Shown in pieces: positions 26,590 to 34,558 of a stretch of DNA of 64,000 bases. The DNA is from Streptomyces sp. NBC_01381. Its GTDB lineage: Bacteria > Actinomycetota > Actinomycetes > Streptomycetales > Streptomycetaceae. The notes below the pieces were generated by a model. The model ran no database searches. It saw only the letters and a program-made list of their open reading frames with translations, and was not told where the DNA came from. The stretch spans positions 1,798,001 through 1,862,000 of the forward strand of contig NZ_JAPEPI010000001.1 of the NCBI RefSeq assembly GCF_026340305.1, in the 5' to 3' direction. The position numbers and the translations under genes were made by a program. Every line of letters begins with the position of its first letter. Position 1 is the stretch's first letter.

Positions 26590-27789
26590 ATGACTTCTCT
26601 GGACAGTGCCTCTCTGGATGATGCCCGTTCCCTCCTCGCCGACTTCCCGGTGGTCGACGGCCACAACGACCTGCCGTGGGCGCTGCGCGAGAAGGCGGGT
26701 TACGACATCGACCGCCTCGACATCGCGGCCGACCAGACGGGCAGCCTCCACACGGACATCGCCCGCCTGCGGGCGGGCGGTGTCGGCGCGCAGTTCTGGT
26801 CGGTGTACGTCCGCACGGACCTGACCGGCGACGCGGCGGTCAGCGCGACGCTCGAACAGATCGACTGCGTCGAGCAGTTGCTGGCGCGCCATCCCTCGGA
26901 TCTGGCCCGCGCTCTGACGGCCGCGGACATGGAGAAGGCCCGCACCGAGGGCCGTATCGCGTCCTTGATGGGCGCGGAGGGCGGCCACTCGATCAACAAC
27001 TCCCTTGCCACGCTGCGGGCGTTGCACGCGCTGGGCGTCCGCTACATGACCCTGACGCACAACGACAACATCGCGTGGGCGGACTCGGCGACGGACGAGC
27101 CGGGCGTCGGGGGCCTGTCGGCCTTCGGCCGTGAGGTGGTTCGGGAGATGAACCGCACGGGCATGCTCGTGGACCTCTCGCACGTGGCGGCGACGACGAT
27201 GCGGGCGGCACTGGACACGTCCGTGGCACCCGTGATCTTCTCCCACTCCTCTTCGCGAGCGGTGTGCGACCACCCGCGCAACATCCCGGACGACGTCCTG
27301 GAGCGCCTGTCGGCGAACGGCGGCGTGGCGATGGCGACGTTCGTCCCCAAGTTCGTCCTCCAGGCGGCGGTGGACTGGACCGCGGCGGCCGACGAGAACA
27401 TGCGGGCGCACGGCTTCCACCACCTGGACACGACGCCGGAGGCGATGAAGGTCCACGCGGCCTTCGAGGAGTCGACCCCGCGCCCCATCGCGACGGTCTC
27501 CACGGTGGCGGACCACCTCGACCACATGCGCGAGGTGGCGGGCGTCGACCACATCGGCATCGGCGGCGACTACGACGGCACGGCGTTCACGCCGGACGGC
27601 CTCGACGACGTCGCGGGCTACCCGAACCTGATCGCGGAACTCCTCGACCGCGGCTGGTCCCGGGCCGACCTCGCGAAGCTGACGTGGCAGAACGCGGTAC
27701 GGGTCCTTGCCGCCGCGGAGGACGTGGCACGGGACATCCAGTCCCGCCGGGGCCCGTCGGTGGCGACGCTGGAGCAGCTGGACGCCTGA
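26590..27789 (+). CDS. M19 membrane-type dipeptidase
   Basis: A 399-residue zinc dipeptidase of the renal dipeptidase family, cleaving dipeptides including those with D-residues. All metal ligands are visible: HND in [14 protein letters not shown], Glu in MGAEGGHS, His in LVDLSHVAA, His in [11 protein letters not shown] and Asp in GIGGDYDG. No signal peptide, so cytoplasmic. It begins five bases after purE, suggesting read-through expression. A catalytically altered relative sits at 37171-38316. Confidence 0.95.
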   Translation: MTSLDSASLDDARSLLADFPVVDGHNDLPWALREKAGYDIDRLDIAADQTGSLHTDIARLRAGGVGAQFWSVYVRTDLTGDAAVSATLEQIDCVEQLLARHPSDLARALTAADMEKARTEGRIASLMGAEGGHSINNSLATLRALHALGVRYMTLTHNDNIAWADSATDEPGVGGLSAFGREVVREMNRTGMLVDLSHVAATTMRAALDTSVAPVIFSHSSSRAVCDHPRNIPDDVLERLSANGGVAMATFVPKFVLQAAVDWTAAADENMRAHGFHHLDTTPEAMKVHAAFEESTPRPIATVSTVADHLDHMREVAGVDHIGIGGDYDGTAFTPDGLDDVAGYPNLIAELLDRGWSRADLAKLTWQNAVRVLAAAEDVARDIQSRRGPSVATLEQLDA

Positions 27790-27967
27790 GTCCAGGGGTA
27801 CGTTGCCGGGCCCCTCCCCGCGGGGGTGGGGCCCTGCGGGGAGGGCCCTTCCCTGCGAGGCGGCCCCCGTGGCTGGGGGGCTTGCCCACGGTGGTGGGGT
27901 CCCGCCGGCTGGGGGCCTTCTCCGCGTGGCGGGGCACCGCCGGCTGCGTGCCCGGCAGCCCTCGCGC

Positions 27968-28040
27968 GACCGCACCGTGCTGCACCTCGCCCCTCTCCCA
28001 CCCACCCGCCCCCGCCTGAGGCTGTGGGCCCCGGCCCCGG
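27968..28040 (+). repeat. Long direct repeat, copy 1
   Basis: It starts GACCGCACCGTGCTGC, includes CTCTCCCACCCACCCGCCCC and ends GGGCCCCGGCCCCGG. A near-identical copy starts at 28149. Confidence 0.85.
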
Positions 28041-28148
28041 CCCGGCGTGCGGATGGGTGCCGCCCGGCGTTGCGGCCTGTGTCTGGGCCCGATGTGGGGC
28101 TATCGCCCCGAGGTGCGGGGCGTCCGGACTGCCCCGCAGCCGACGCAG

Positions 28149-28220
28149 GACCGCACCGTGCTGCGGCGCGCCTCTCTCCCACCCACCCGCCCCCGCCTGA
28201 GGTGTGGGCCCCGGCCCCGG
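28149..28220 (+). repeat. Long direct repeat, copy 2
   Basis: Second copy of the repeat at 27968, about 72 bases long and differing by a few substitutions and one small indel, 181 bases downstream in the same orientation. Confidence 0.85.
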
Positions 28221-28381
28221 TCAACTGGGGCTCGGTGGTGGCGGGTTGATCAATCTGCGGGGTTCGGTTGCTGAGTGGGGGCTTTGCCGATCCGGTAGTG
28301 GATGAGTTTCTACTTCCTGTCCGGCGTCGACAACACGCGCGTCACCGCGCACACGTGGCCAAAGTAGGCCGTCAGCACGAA

Positions 28382-28415
28382 GTCGCCCTCGCCCCAAGTA
28401 AGGGGCGAGGGCGAC
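28382..28415 (-). terminator. Hairpin terminator of acyl-CoA dehydrogenase gene
   Basis: A perfect 14-bp stem GTCGCCCTCGCCCC (28382-28395) and complement (28402-28415) with a six-base loop, 25 bases beyond the stop on the minus strand. Confidence 0.92.
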
Positions 28416-28440
28416 GAACGTACCGGTGAGAGCGCAGGCG

Positions 28441-29598
28441 CTAGGGAAGGTTGCGGGCCATCACGATCCGCTGGACCTGGTTCGTGCCCTCGTAGATCTG
28501 CGTGATCTTCGCGTCGCGCATCATCCGCTCGACGGGGTAGTCACGGGTGTAGCCGTAGCCGCCGAGCAGCTGGACGGCGTCCGTGGTGACCTCCATGGCG
28601 ACATCGGATGCGAAGCACTTCGCCGCCGCACCCTGGAAGGTGAGGTCGGCGTCGCCGCGCTCGGACTTCGCCGCCGCCGCGTACGTCAGCTGACGTGCCG
28701 CCTCGATCTTCATGGCCATGTCCGCGAGCATGAACTGGACGCCCTGGAACTCCGCGATCGGCTTGCCGAACTGCTTGCGCTCCTTGACGTACCCCTTGGC
28801 GTAGTCGAGCGCGCCCTGCGCGATGCCGAGTGCCTGGGCCGCGATCGTGATGCGGGTGTGGTCCAGGGTCTTCATCGCCGTGGCGAAGCCGGTGCCTTCC
28901 TCGCCGATCATGCGGTCGGCGGGGATGCGAACGTTGTCGAAGTAGACCTCGCGGGTCGGCGAGCCCTTGATGCCGAGCTTCTTCTCCGGGGCGCCGAAGG
29001 AGACGCCCGGGTCCGACTTCTCGACGACGAAGGCGGAGATGCCCTTCGAGCGCTTGGTCGGGTCAGTGACGGCCATGACCGTGTAGTACTCGCTCACACC
29101 CGCGTTGGTGATCCAGCGCTTCACGCCGTTGAGGACCCACTCGTCCCCGTCACGGACGGCCTTCGTCTTCATGCCGGCCGCGTCCGAGCCCGCGTCGGGC
29201 TCGCTCAGGCAGTACGAGAACATGCCGTCGCCCTTGGCGAGCGGCGACATGTACTTCTTCTTCAGCTCCTCGGAGCCGGAGAGGATCACGGGGAGGGAGC
29301 CCAGCTTGTTCACCGCGGGGATGAGCGAGGACGAGGCGCAGACTCGCGCCACCTCCTCGATCACGATGACCGTGGCGAGCGCGTCGGCGCCCGCGCCGCC
29401 GTAGCTCTCCGGTACGTGCACCGCGTGCAGGTCATTGGCGACGAGGGCGTCGAGCGCCTCCTGCGGGAAGCGGGCCTCCTCGTCGACTGCCGCGGCGAAC
29501 GGTGCGATCTTCGCCTCGGACAGCGAACGGATCGCGTCGCGGAGCATGTCGTGCTCCTCGGACGGGCGGTACAGGTCGAAATCAGCCGATCCGGCCAA
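28441..29598 (-). CDS. Acyl-CoA dehydrogenase
   Basis: A 385-residue FAD-dependent acyl-CoA dehydrogenase. The signatures CLSEPDAGSDAAGMKTKA and QLLGGYGYTRDYPVERMMRD, and the catalytic-base region ITQIYEGTNQVQRIVMARN, are all present. It oxidises acyl-CoA to 2-enoyl-CoA, passing electrons to ETF. A TTG start at 29598 is used: MAGSADFDLYRP begins the recognisable protein and GAGAGA precedes it. A palindrome 27 bases upstream may be an operator. Chain-length preference is unknown. Confidence 0.93.
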   Translation of the reverse strand: MAGSADFDLYRPSEEHDMLRDAIRSLSEAKIAPFAAAVDEEARFPQEALDALVANDLHAVHVPESYGGAGADALATVIVIEEVARVCASSSLIPAVNKLGSLPVILSGSEELKKKYMSPLAKGDGMFSYCLSEPDAGSDAAGMKTKAVRDGDEWVLNGVKRWITNAGVSEYYTVMAVTDPTKRSKGISAFVVEKSDPGVSFGAPEKKLGIKGSPTREVYFDNVRIPADRMIGEEGTGFATAMKTLDHTRITIAAQALGIAQGALDYAKGYVKERKQFGKPIAEFQGVQFMLADMAMKIEAARQLTYAAAAKSERGDADLTFQGAAAKCFASDVAMEVTTDAVQLLGGYGYTRDYPVERMMRDAKITQIYEGTNQVQRIVMARNLP

Positions 29599-29624
29599 GG
29601 TCTCTCACGCTCCAAGGATGCTAA

Positions 29625-29638
29625 TTACCGTTAAGTAA
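29625..29638. promoter_or_regulatory. Palindrome TTACCGTTAAGTAA, candidate TetR-type operator
   Basis: An imperfect palindrome with TTAC/GTAA arms lies between the divergent acyl-CoA dehydrogenase and UDP-glucose dehydrogenase genes. TTAC…GTAA sites are typical of TetR regulators of acyl-CoA metabolism, so repression of 28441-29598 is a reasonable inference. Confidence 0.4.
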
Positions 29639-29787
29639 CCCAAATTTTAGTGGTCGGCTCACGGGACGGATACGTGACCTTCCTGACAGCGGGCAGCAAG
29701 GGGACACCGACGGCGAAAACGTGCCCGGCCAAGGGCCCGACTATGCTCGGGCACCGCACTGACGGCCGTAGACCCCTGGAGCACCGC

Positions 29788-31131
29788 ATGGCCCTCAAGA
29801 TCACCGTGATCGGCACCGGCTATCTCGGCGCCACGCACGCCGCGGCCATGGCCGAGCTCGGCTTCGAGGTGCTCGGGCTCGATGTCGTGCCCGAGAAGAT
29901 CGAAATGCTGCAGCGGGGCGAGGTCCCGATGTACGAGCCCGGCCTGGAGGAGCTGCTGCGCAAGCATGTCGCCGGGATCGAGGGGTCGAGCGGGCGCCTG
30001 CGCTTCACCATGGACTTCGCCGAGGTCGCCGCCTTCGGCGACGTCCACTTCGTCTGCGTGAACACTCCGCAGAAGCACGGCGAGTACGCCTGTGACATGA
30101 GCTACGTCGACAGCGCCTTCGCGCAGCTCGCCCCGCATCTGACGCGGCCCGCCCTTGTCGTCGGCAAGTCGACCGTGCCGGTCGGTTCCGCGGACCGCCT
30201 CGCGCGCGAGCTGGCCGCCGCCGCTCCGGTCGGCGCGGACGCCGAGCTGGCCTGGAACCCGGAGTTCCTGCGGGAGGGCCTCGCCGTGCAGGACACGCTG
30301 CACCCGGACCGCATCGTCGTCGGCGTACGCAGCACGCACGCGGAGAAGCTGCTGCGCGAGGTGTACGCGGGTCCGGTCGGCGAGGGCTCGCCCTTCGTCG
30401 TGACGGACTTCCCGACCGCCGAGCTCGTGAAGACCTCCGCGAACTCCTTCCTCGCCACGAAGATCTCCTTCATCAACGCGATGGCGGAGGTCTGCGAGGC
30501 GGCGGGCGGCGATGTCGTGAAGCTGGCGGAGGCGCTCGGGTACGACGACCGGATCGGCAAGAAGTTCCTGCGGGCCGGTATTGGTTTTGGTGGTGGCTGT
30601 CTGCCGAAGGACATCCGGGCCTTCATGGCGCGGGCCGGGGAGCTGGGCGCCGACCAGGCGCTGACCTTCCTCCGCGAGATCGACTCCATCAACATGCGGC
30701 GGCGCGGCCAGATGGTCGAGATGGCGCGCGAGGCGCTGGGCGGCGGGTCGTTCCTGGGCAAGCGGGTCGCCGTCCTCGGCGCCACGTTCAAGCCCGACTC
30801 GGACGACGTCCGTGACTCGCCCGCGCTGAACGTCGCCGGGCAGATCCACCTCCAGGGCGGTCAGGTCACGGTGTACGACCCCAAGGGCATGGCGAACGCG
30901 CGGCGCCTCTTCCCGACGCTGGGGTACGCGGAGACCGCGGTGGAGGCGGTCAGAGGCGCGGACGTGGTCCTGCACCTCACGGAGTGGCGAGAATTTCGAG
31001 AGCTGGACCCGGAGGCCCTCGGCGAGGTGGCTTCCAACCGGCTCATCCTGGACGGCCGCAACGCCCTGGACCCGGGAGTCTGGCGCGCGGCGAGCTGGAC
31101 GTACCGGGCGATGGGCAGGCCGTCGGCCTAG
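29788..31131 (+). CDS. UDP-glucose 6-dehydrogenase
   Basis: A 447-residue NAD-dependent sugar nucleotide dehydrogenase making UDP-glucuronate for envelope glycans. The Rossmann motif is VIGTGYLGATHAAAMAELGF and the catalytic cysteine is in GFGGGCLPKD. The middle-domain NPEFLREGLAVQD and the C-terminal VLGATFKPDSDDVRDSPAL follow. GGAG precedes the ATG at 29788. It is monocistronic, with a defence-like unit converging on its 3' end. Confidence 0.95.
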   Translation: MALKITVIGTGYLGATHAAAMAELGFEVLGLDVVPEKIEMLQRGEVPMYEPGLEELLRKHVAGIEGSSGRLRFTMDFAEVAAFGDVHFVCVNTPQKHGEYACDMSYVDSAFAQLAPHLTRPALVVGKSTVPVGSADRLARELAAAAPVGADAELAWNPEFLREGLAVQDTLHPDRIVVGVRSTHAEKLLREVYAGPVGEGSPFVVTDFPTAELVKTSANSFLATKISFINAMAEVCEAAGGDVVKLAEALGYDDRIGKKFLRAGIGFGGGCLPKDIRAFMARAGELGADQALTFLREIDSINMRRRGQMVEMAREALGGGSFLGKRVAVLGATFKPDSDDVRDSPALNVAGQIHLQGGQVTVYDPKGMANARRLFPTLGYAETAVEAVRGADVVLHLTEWREFRELDPEALGEVASNRLILDGRNALDPGVWRAASWTYRAMGRPSA

Positions 31132-31187
31132 GGTTCGCCCAATTCCTTCTGGCCTAAGCGCCGCCCCGGGCGCGACCCGGTGGTGAA

Positions 31188-34100
31188 TCAGGCGGCATGC
31201 GTGGTGAGCCATCGGCGCAACATCGCCCAGCGCAGTGCCGTTGTGGGGTGTTGCGGTGTGTGGCTGTCGAGCGTGGTGGAACGGATGGGGAGCCAGTCGA
31301 GGGCCTGGGCCTCCCATCGGTCCTCGGCGTCGTCGCGCCAGCGTCGCTCAATTTCGTGGGCCGTCAACTGTGGCCTCACCAGCATGGTCAGAGCGAGGTT
31401 GAGAAGGCCGATTTCGATGACGACGGAGAGGGGCGTAACCCGCCCGGGACGGACTTCGGCGCCGAACTCCTCACGGAAGCCGCGGCACGCGGCATGAGTG
31501 AAGGGGTCCGGGTGCGCTGCGATGTCGTGCTGGTTGAGCTGTTCCTCGAAGCTGGCCGACCAATGGCCTGGGGCGTAAGAGGCCTGTGCGTTCCGCTGAG
31601 TTACGAGCACTCGCTCGTCGCTGCTCAGCACGATGCAATGGACGCACGCTATGCCAGGGAGAACGGTGTCACCGAGTGGTACGGGCCTGACCCAGCGATG
31701 ACTGTTGGCTTCGGCATGGCGGTGGTCGGTATGGCGCGCGCAGCCTGGATCTTGACGCAGGGCGACATGGAAGCGCCTGGCTTCCCTCCAGCTTGTCGGA
31801 GCGAGCGAAACCTCCAGTACTCGACTGTCGGGGCGTAAGCCGATACTGGTGAAGCGGTACTTGTGCTCGAGGCCGGGGCCGTCGACGGGGCCATCGAGGC
31901 GGTGCAGCGCCGGATCCACGGGAGTCGCGGAAGGGCCGCTCTCTATTTGCACTGCGAGGGTGACCGGGCTCTGCGTCGGCTCGTGAGGCAGGACATCCAG
32001 CGCATCCGTCTCGTTGCTCGCGCCGGCAATCGCGACCAAACCGCGGGCCACAGCCTCCGCGCCACGGTGTCGGGCAATATGCGCTGCGTACAGCAGTTGG
32101 AACGTGAAGGTCCGGCGCCCCAGTGGCTCGCCGGTCGTTCGGTCGAACTGCTGCTGCAGGGCGCGCAAACAGGCTTCCCGTACTTCTGCGGTGAGCACGT
32201 CCCGCAACAGCTGCTCGAGGAGGGCGTCGCGGGCCGCGTCGTCGTCGAAGCAGCCGAGAGCTACGGCGACGGGATAGCCGACGTAACTCATCTGGTGCTG
32301 GAAGCAATTGATCAGGGCACCGATCACGTTCGGGCCGAAGCGTCGCCCACGTGTCGCCTCGTCCCGTACGTAGGAGGCGTACTCGCGTACCACGTCCCAG
32401 TCGGAGTAAGGGCCGATCTTGTCGGCAATGCGCAGTCCCTCCACGACCTCCGTTTCGTCCCGCTCGGGCTCTGGTCGACCGTCGTGGGCGTGCAGTGTTT
32501 CGTGTGCGCGGCGTCGAGTGACCGGGTCGATGCTGGGGTCGTCGATGATGCGCTCCAGGAGTTCGGTTGTGGCCTCGTCGGGGTCGAAGCCGCGCAAGCC
32601 TTGGGCGATGTAGCCGAGGAAGGGCAGGTCTGTGCGATGGGCGAACTCGCAATTGCCCCTGCGGGTGAGCTCGTTGCGCACTTCGGTGGTGCGGTACTTG
32701 GCGAGGGCTTCTACAAAGCGGGCCTTGAGCCGGAACTTGTCCAGACCGCCGGCGAGCACCGGCACCACACGGGGCGCGTCCGCCACGTCACCCGCCTCCA
32801 GGCCACCGAATGCGGAGGCCAGCGAACTCGCGGCTTCCTGGGTGACACAAGGACGGGGACCGACGGCGCTGGGGGTGCTGCCCGGGCCTGAACGCTGCAC
32901 CAGCGGCCCGTCCAGTGTCTCCAGGACCAGAGGCAGTAGGAGCGGGAGCCGTTGGCGCAGCACGTACGTGACGCCCCAGGCCCGCGCCATGCACACGTCC
33001 CCGTCATTCTTGCGGTCCAGGATGCCGAGGAACTCGGTGAACAGCGTGCGCAGCAGCGTCTCGGAGTGCTGCTCGTGCGCCAGTTGGACCAACATCGACC
33101 CGACCGGCCAGCCGATCTCCTGCTCCATGTGACCGCACAGCTCGCGCGCGGCCGCGTTCCGGTCGGCCACGCCGTACACGACGCTCGCCACCGCATGGGC
33201 ATCGAGGAGGTCGTGACTGAGGCGCAGCACGGACCGCCGCTCCACGAGAAGTCTGTCGTCCTTGAGCCGGGCAACCGCTTGCGCGAAGTCGACTTCGGCG
33301 AGGTCGCTCCGTTCGTGGACGGACGCTCGCGGCACCTCGTACGTCATCGCGTGCAGTTGTGACTCGGCGAGTGCGGTGAGTACGGCCTGCTTGCGGCGCC
33401 TGGACGCCTGGGGAACTGGCCCGCCTTCCTCGGAAGAATCGCGGAACAGCCGCCGGAAGAAGGAGGTTTCGGCGGTGGGGATGGAGTCCCAGACCGCGGC
33501 ACGGCGAAGAGCCAGATCGAGGAAGAACGGGGTGCGCAGCAGCCTGTTGTCCATCGCTTCACGAGAGATGTCGTGTGAGTGCAGGATGCGGGCGACGACG
33601 CGTTCGTCGAGCTCGCCCAGTTCATGGACGGGGAAGTGCAGCGAGGGGGCGTAGGCGGCAGCCCACACGTCGTCCCGGCAGGTGATCAGAAGCCTGTCGC
33701 AGGAGGCGTGCAGAAGTCTCAGCAGCTCGATGCCGCGGATGTGCTTGGGGTCGTCGCCGGGCGGGATCTGGTCGAGGGCGTCGACGATGAAGACCACTTG
33801 CTTGCCGTGCCCACGTTGCAGCGACTGCAGATGTCCGGGTAGATCGTTTGCGGACCGCGCTCCAAGCTCTTGCGGGAGAACATCAGCGTCGCGTGCCGCG
33901 ACGGAGCCCTCGATCAGGAACGGATACACGTTCGTGGCGGCGCGGATCCGGTCGATGAAATGAGCTGCGACCACAGACTTGCCACGTCCTCCCGGAGCAA
34001 CGAGAGCGACAGCTCCGGTGTCCGGAACGAGTGTGTCCCACGCGTACTCCCAGAAGGAGGGGTACGGCAGGTGTTGCCCGGCCCAGGCCGTGGCAGCCCG

Positions 34101-34541
34101 GCGACGTGACTCCAGGCTGTCCACGACACGCTGGACGAGAGAGCGGCGCAGGGCTCGCTCCAGCCCTGTGACATCACCGCATCGGCCGTTGTGCCGGGGG
34201 CTGGTGAGATAGTGGGTGTCCGCTTCACCGAGCAGCAACTCGATTGCCCCGGCGTCGAATTCCACTGGAACTATCGTCACGTTCCGTTTCCGAGCCTCTG
34301 CCAGCTCCTTGCGGATGAACTGAGGCTTGGCCATCGCCTCCCGGGTGCCGAGGAGGAGCAGGTAGCGAACTTCATCGAGCGCATTGGTGATTTTCTCCCA
34401 CCAGAGGCTGCCGCCGGGAATCGTCTCGCGGTCGATGAAGACGGCGCCTTTGTAGGGGAGTCGCTCCTCCAGTATGTGCAGGACCTCGTCGCCGATCCCG
34501 GAGGCTGCCCTGCTGTAACTGATGAAGATCTCGTACGGCAT
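31188..34541 (-). CDS. TIR / STAND-type NTPase / Nudix-like fusion protein (putative defence sensor)
   Basis: A 1117-residue protein. Residues 1-140 are a TIR domain (YEIFISYSRAASG, FIDRETIPGGSLWWEKI). PQFIRKELAEA places Glu79 at the usual NADase position. A P-loop NTPase follows: Walker A APGGRGKS at 182-189, Walker B VVFIVDALDQ near 249-258 and a sensor-like LLITCRDD near 284. Residues about 330-900 are a long helical, possibly repeat-type, region. Residues about 965-1090 resemble a Nudix domain (VLVTQRN … CRGFREEFGAEV), but the box is imperfect. The ATG at 34541 has GGAGG upstream and lies 17 bases after a SLATT-like gene. The domain mix fits anti-phage TIR-STAND systems; function inferred, substrate unknown. 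Confidence 0.85.
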   Translation of the reverse strand: MPYEIFISYSRAASGIGDEVLHILEERLPYKGAVFIDRETIPGGSLWWEKITNALDEVRYLLLLGTREAMAKPQFIRKELAEARKRNVTIVPVEFDAGAIELLLGEADTHYLTSPRHNGRCGDVTGLERALRRSLVQRVVDSLESRRRAATAWAGQHLPYPSFWEYAWDTLVPDTGAVALVAPGGRGKSVVAAHFIDRIRAATNVYPFLIEGSVAARDADVLPQELGARSANDLPGHLQSLQRGHGKQVVFIVDALDQIPPGDDPKHIRGIELLRLLHASCDRLLITCRDDVWAAAYAPSLHFPVHELGELDERVVARILHSHDISREAMDNRLLRTPFFLDLALRRAAVWDSIPTAETSFFRRLFRDSSEEGGPVPQASRRRKQAVLTALAESQLHAMTYEVPRASVHERSDLAEVDFAQAVARLKDDRLLVERRSVLRLSHDLLDAHAVASVVYGVADRNAAARELCGHMEQEIGWPVGSMLVQLAHEQHSETLLRTLFTEFLGILDRKNDGDVCMARAWGVTYVLRQRLPLLLPLVLETLDGPLVQRSGPGSTPSAVGPRPCVTQEAASSLASAFGGLEAGDVADAPRVVPVLAGGLDKFRLKARFVEALAKYRTTEVRNELTRRGNCEFAHRTDLPFLGYIAQGLRGFDPDEATTELLERIIDDPSIDPVTRRRAHETLHAHDGRPEPERDETEVVEGLRIADKIGPYSDWDVVREYASYVRDEATRGRRFGPNVIGALINCFQHQMSYVGYPVAVALGCFDDDAARDALLEQLLRDVLTAEVREACLRALQQQFDRTTGEPLGRRTFTFQLLYAAHIARHRGAEAVARGLVAIAGASNETDALDVLPHEPTQSPVTLAVQIESGPSATPVDPALHRLDGPVDGPGLEHKYRFTSIGLRPDSRVLEVSLAPTSWREARRFHVALRQDPGCARHTDHRHAEANSHRWVRPVPLGDTVLPGIACVHCIVLSSDERVLVTQRNAQASYAPGHWSASFEEQLNQHDIAAHPDPFTHAACRGFREEFGAEVRPGRVTPLSVVIEIGLLNLALTMLVRPQLTAHEIERRWRDDAEDRWEAQALDWLPIRSTTLDSHTPQHPTTALRWAMLRRWLTTHAA

Positions 34542-34558
34542 GGCGGCGATGCCTCCGG

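Larger units (their letters stand above)
27790..28440. other. 651-base GC-rich intergenic region with repeats
   Basis: No convincing gene. It opens with a hairpin candidate for the dipeptidase terminator (27808-27848, GGGCCC…GCGGGGAGGGCCC). It continues with G/C-rich imperfect repeats (GGCTGGGGG motifs to about 27950), two long direct repeats, a short minus-strand open stretch at 28313-28384 and the acyl-CoA dehydrogenase terminator. Six-frame reading gives only low-complexity Pro/Arg/Gly peptides. Confidence 0.6.

Noticed and set aside
31197..32891. Plus-strand open frames opposite the TIR-STAND gene
   Set aside because: No domain or ribosome site; the minus strand carries TIR, Walker A/B and Nudix-like motifs in one continuous frame.
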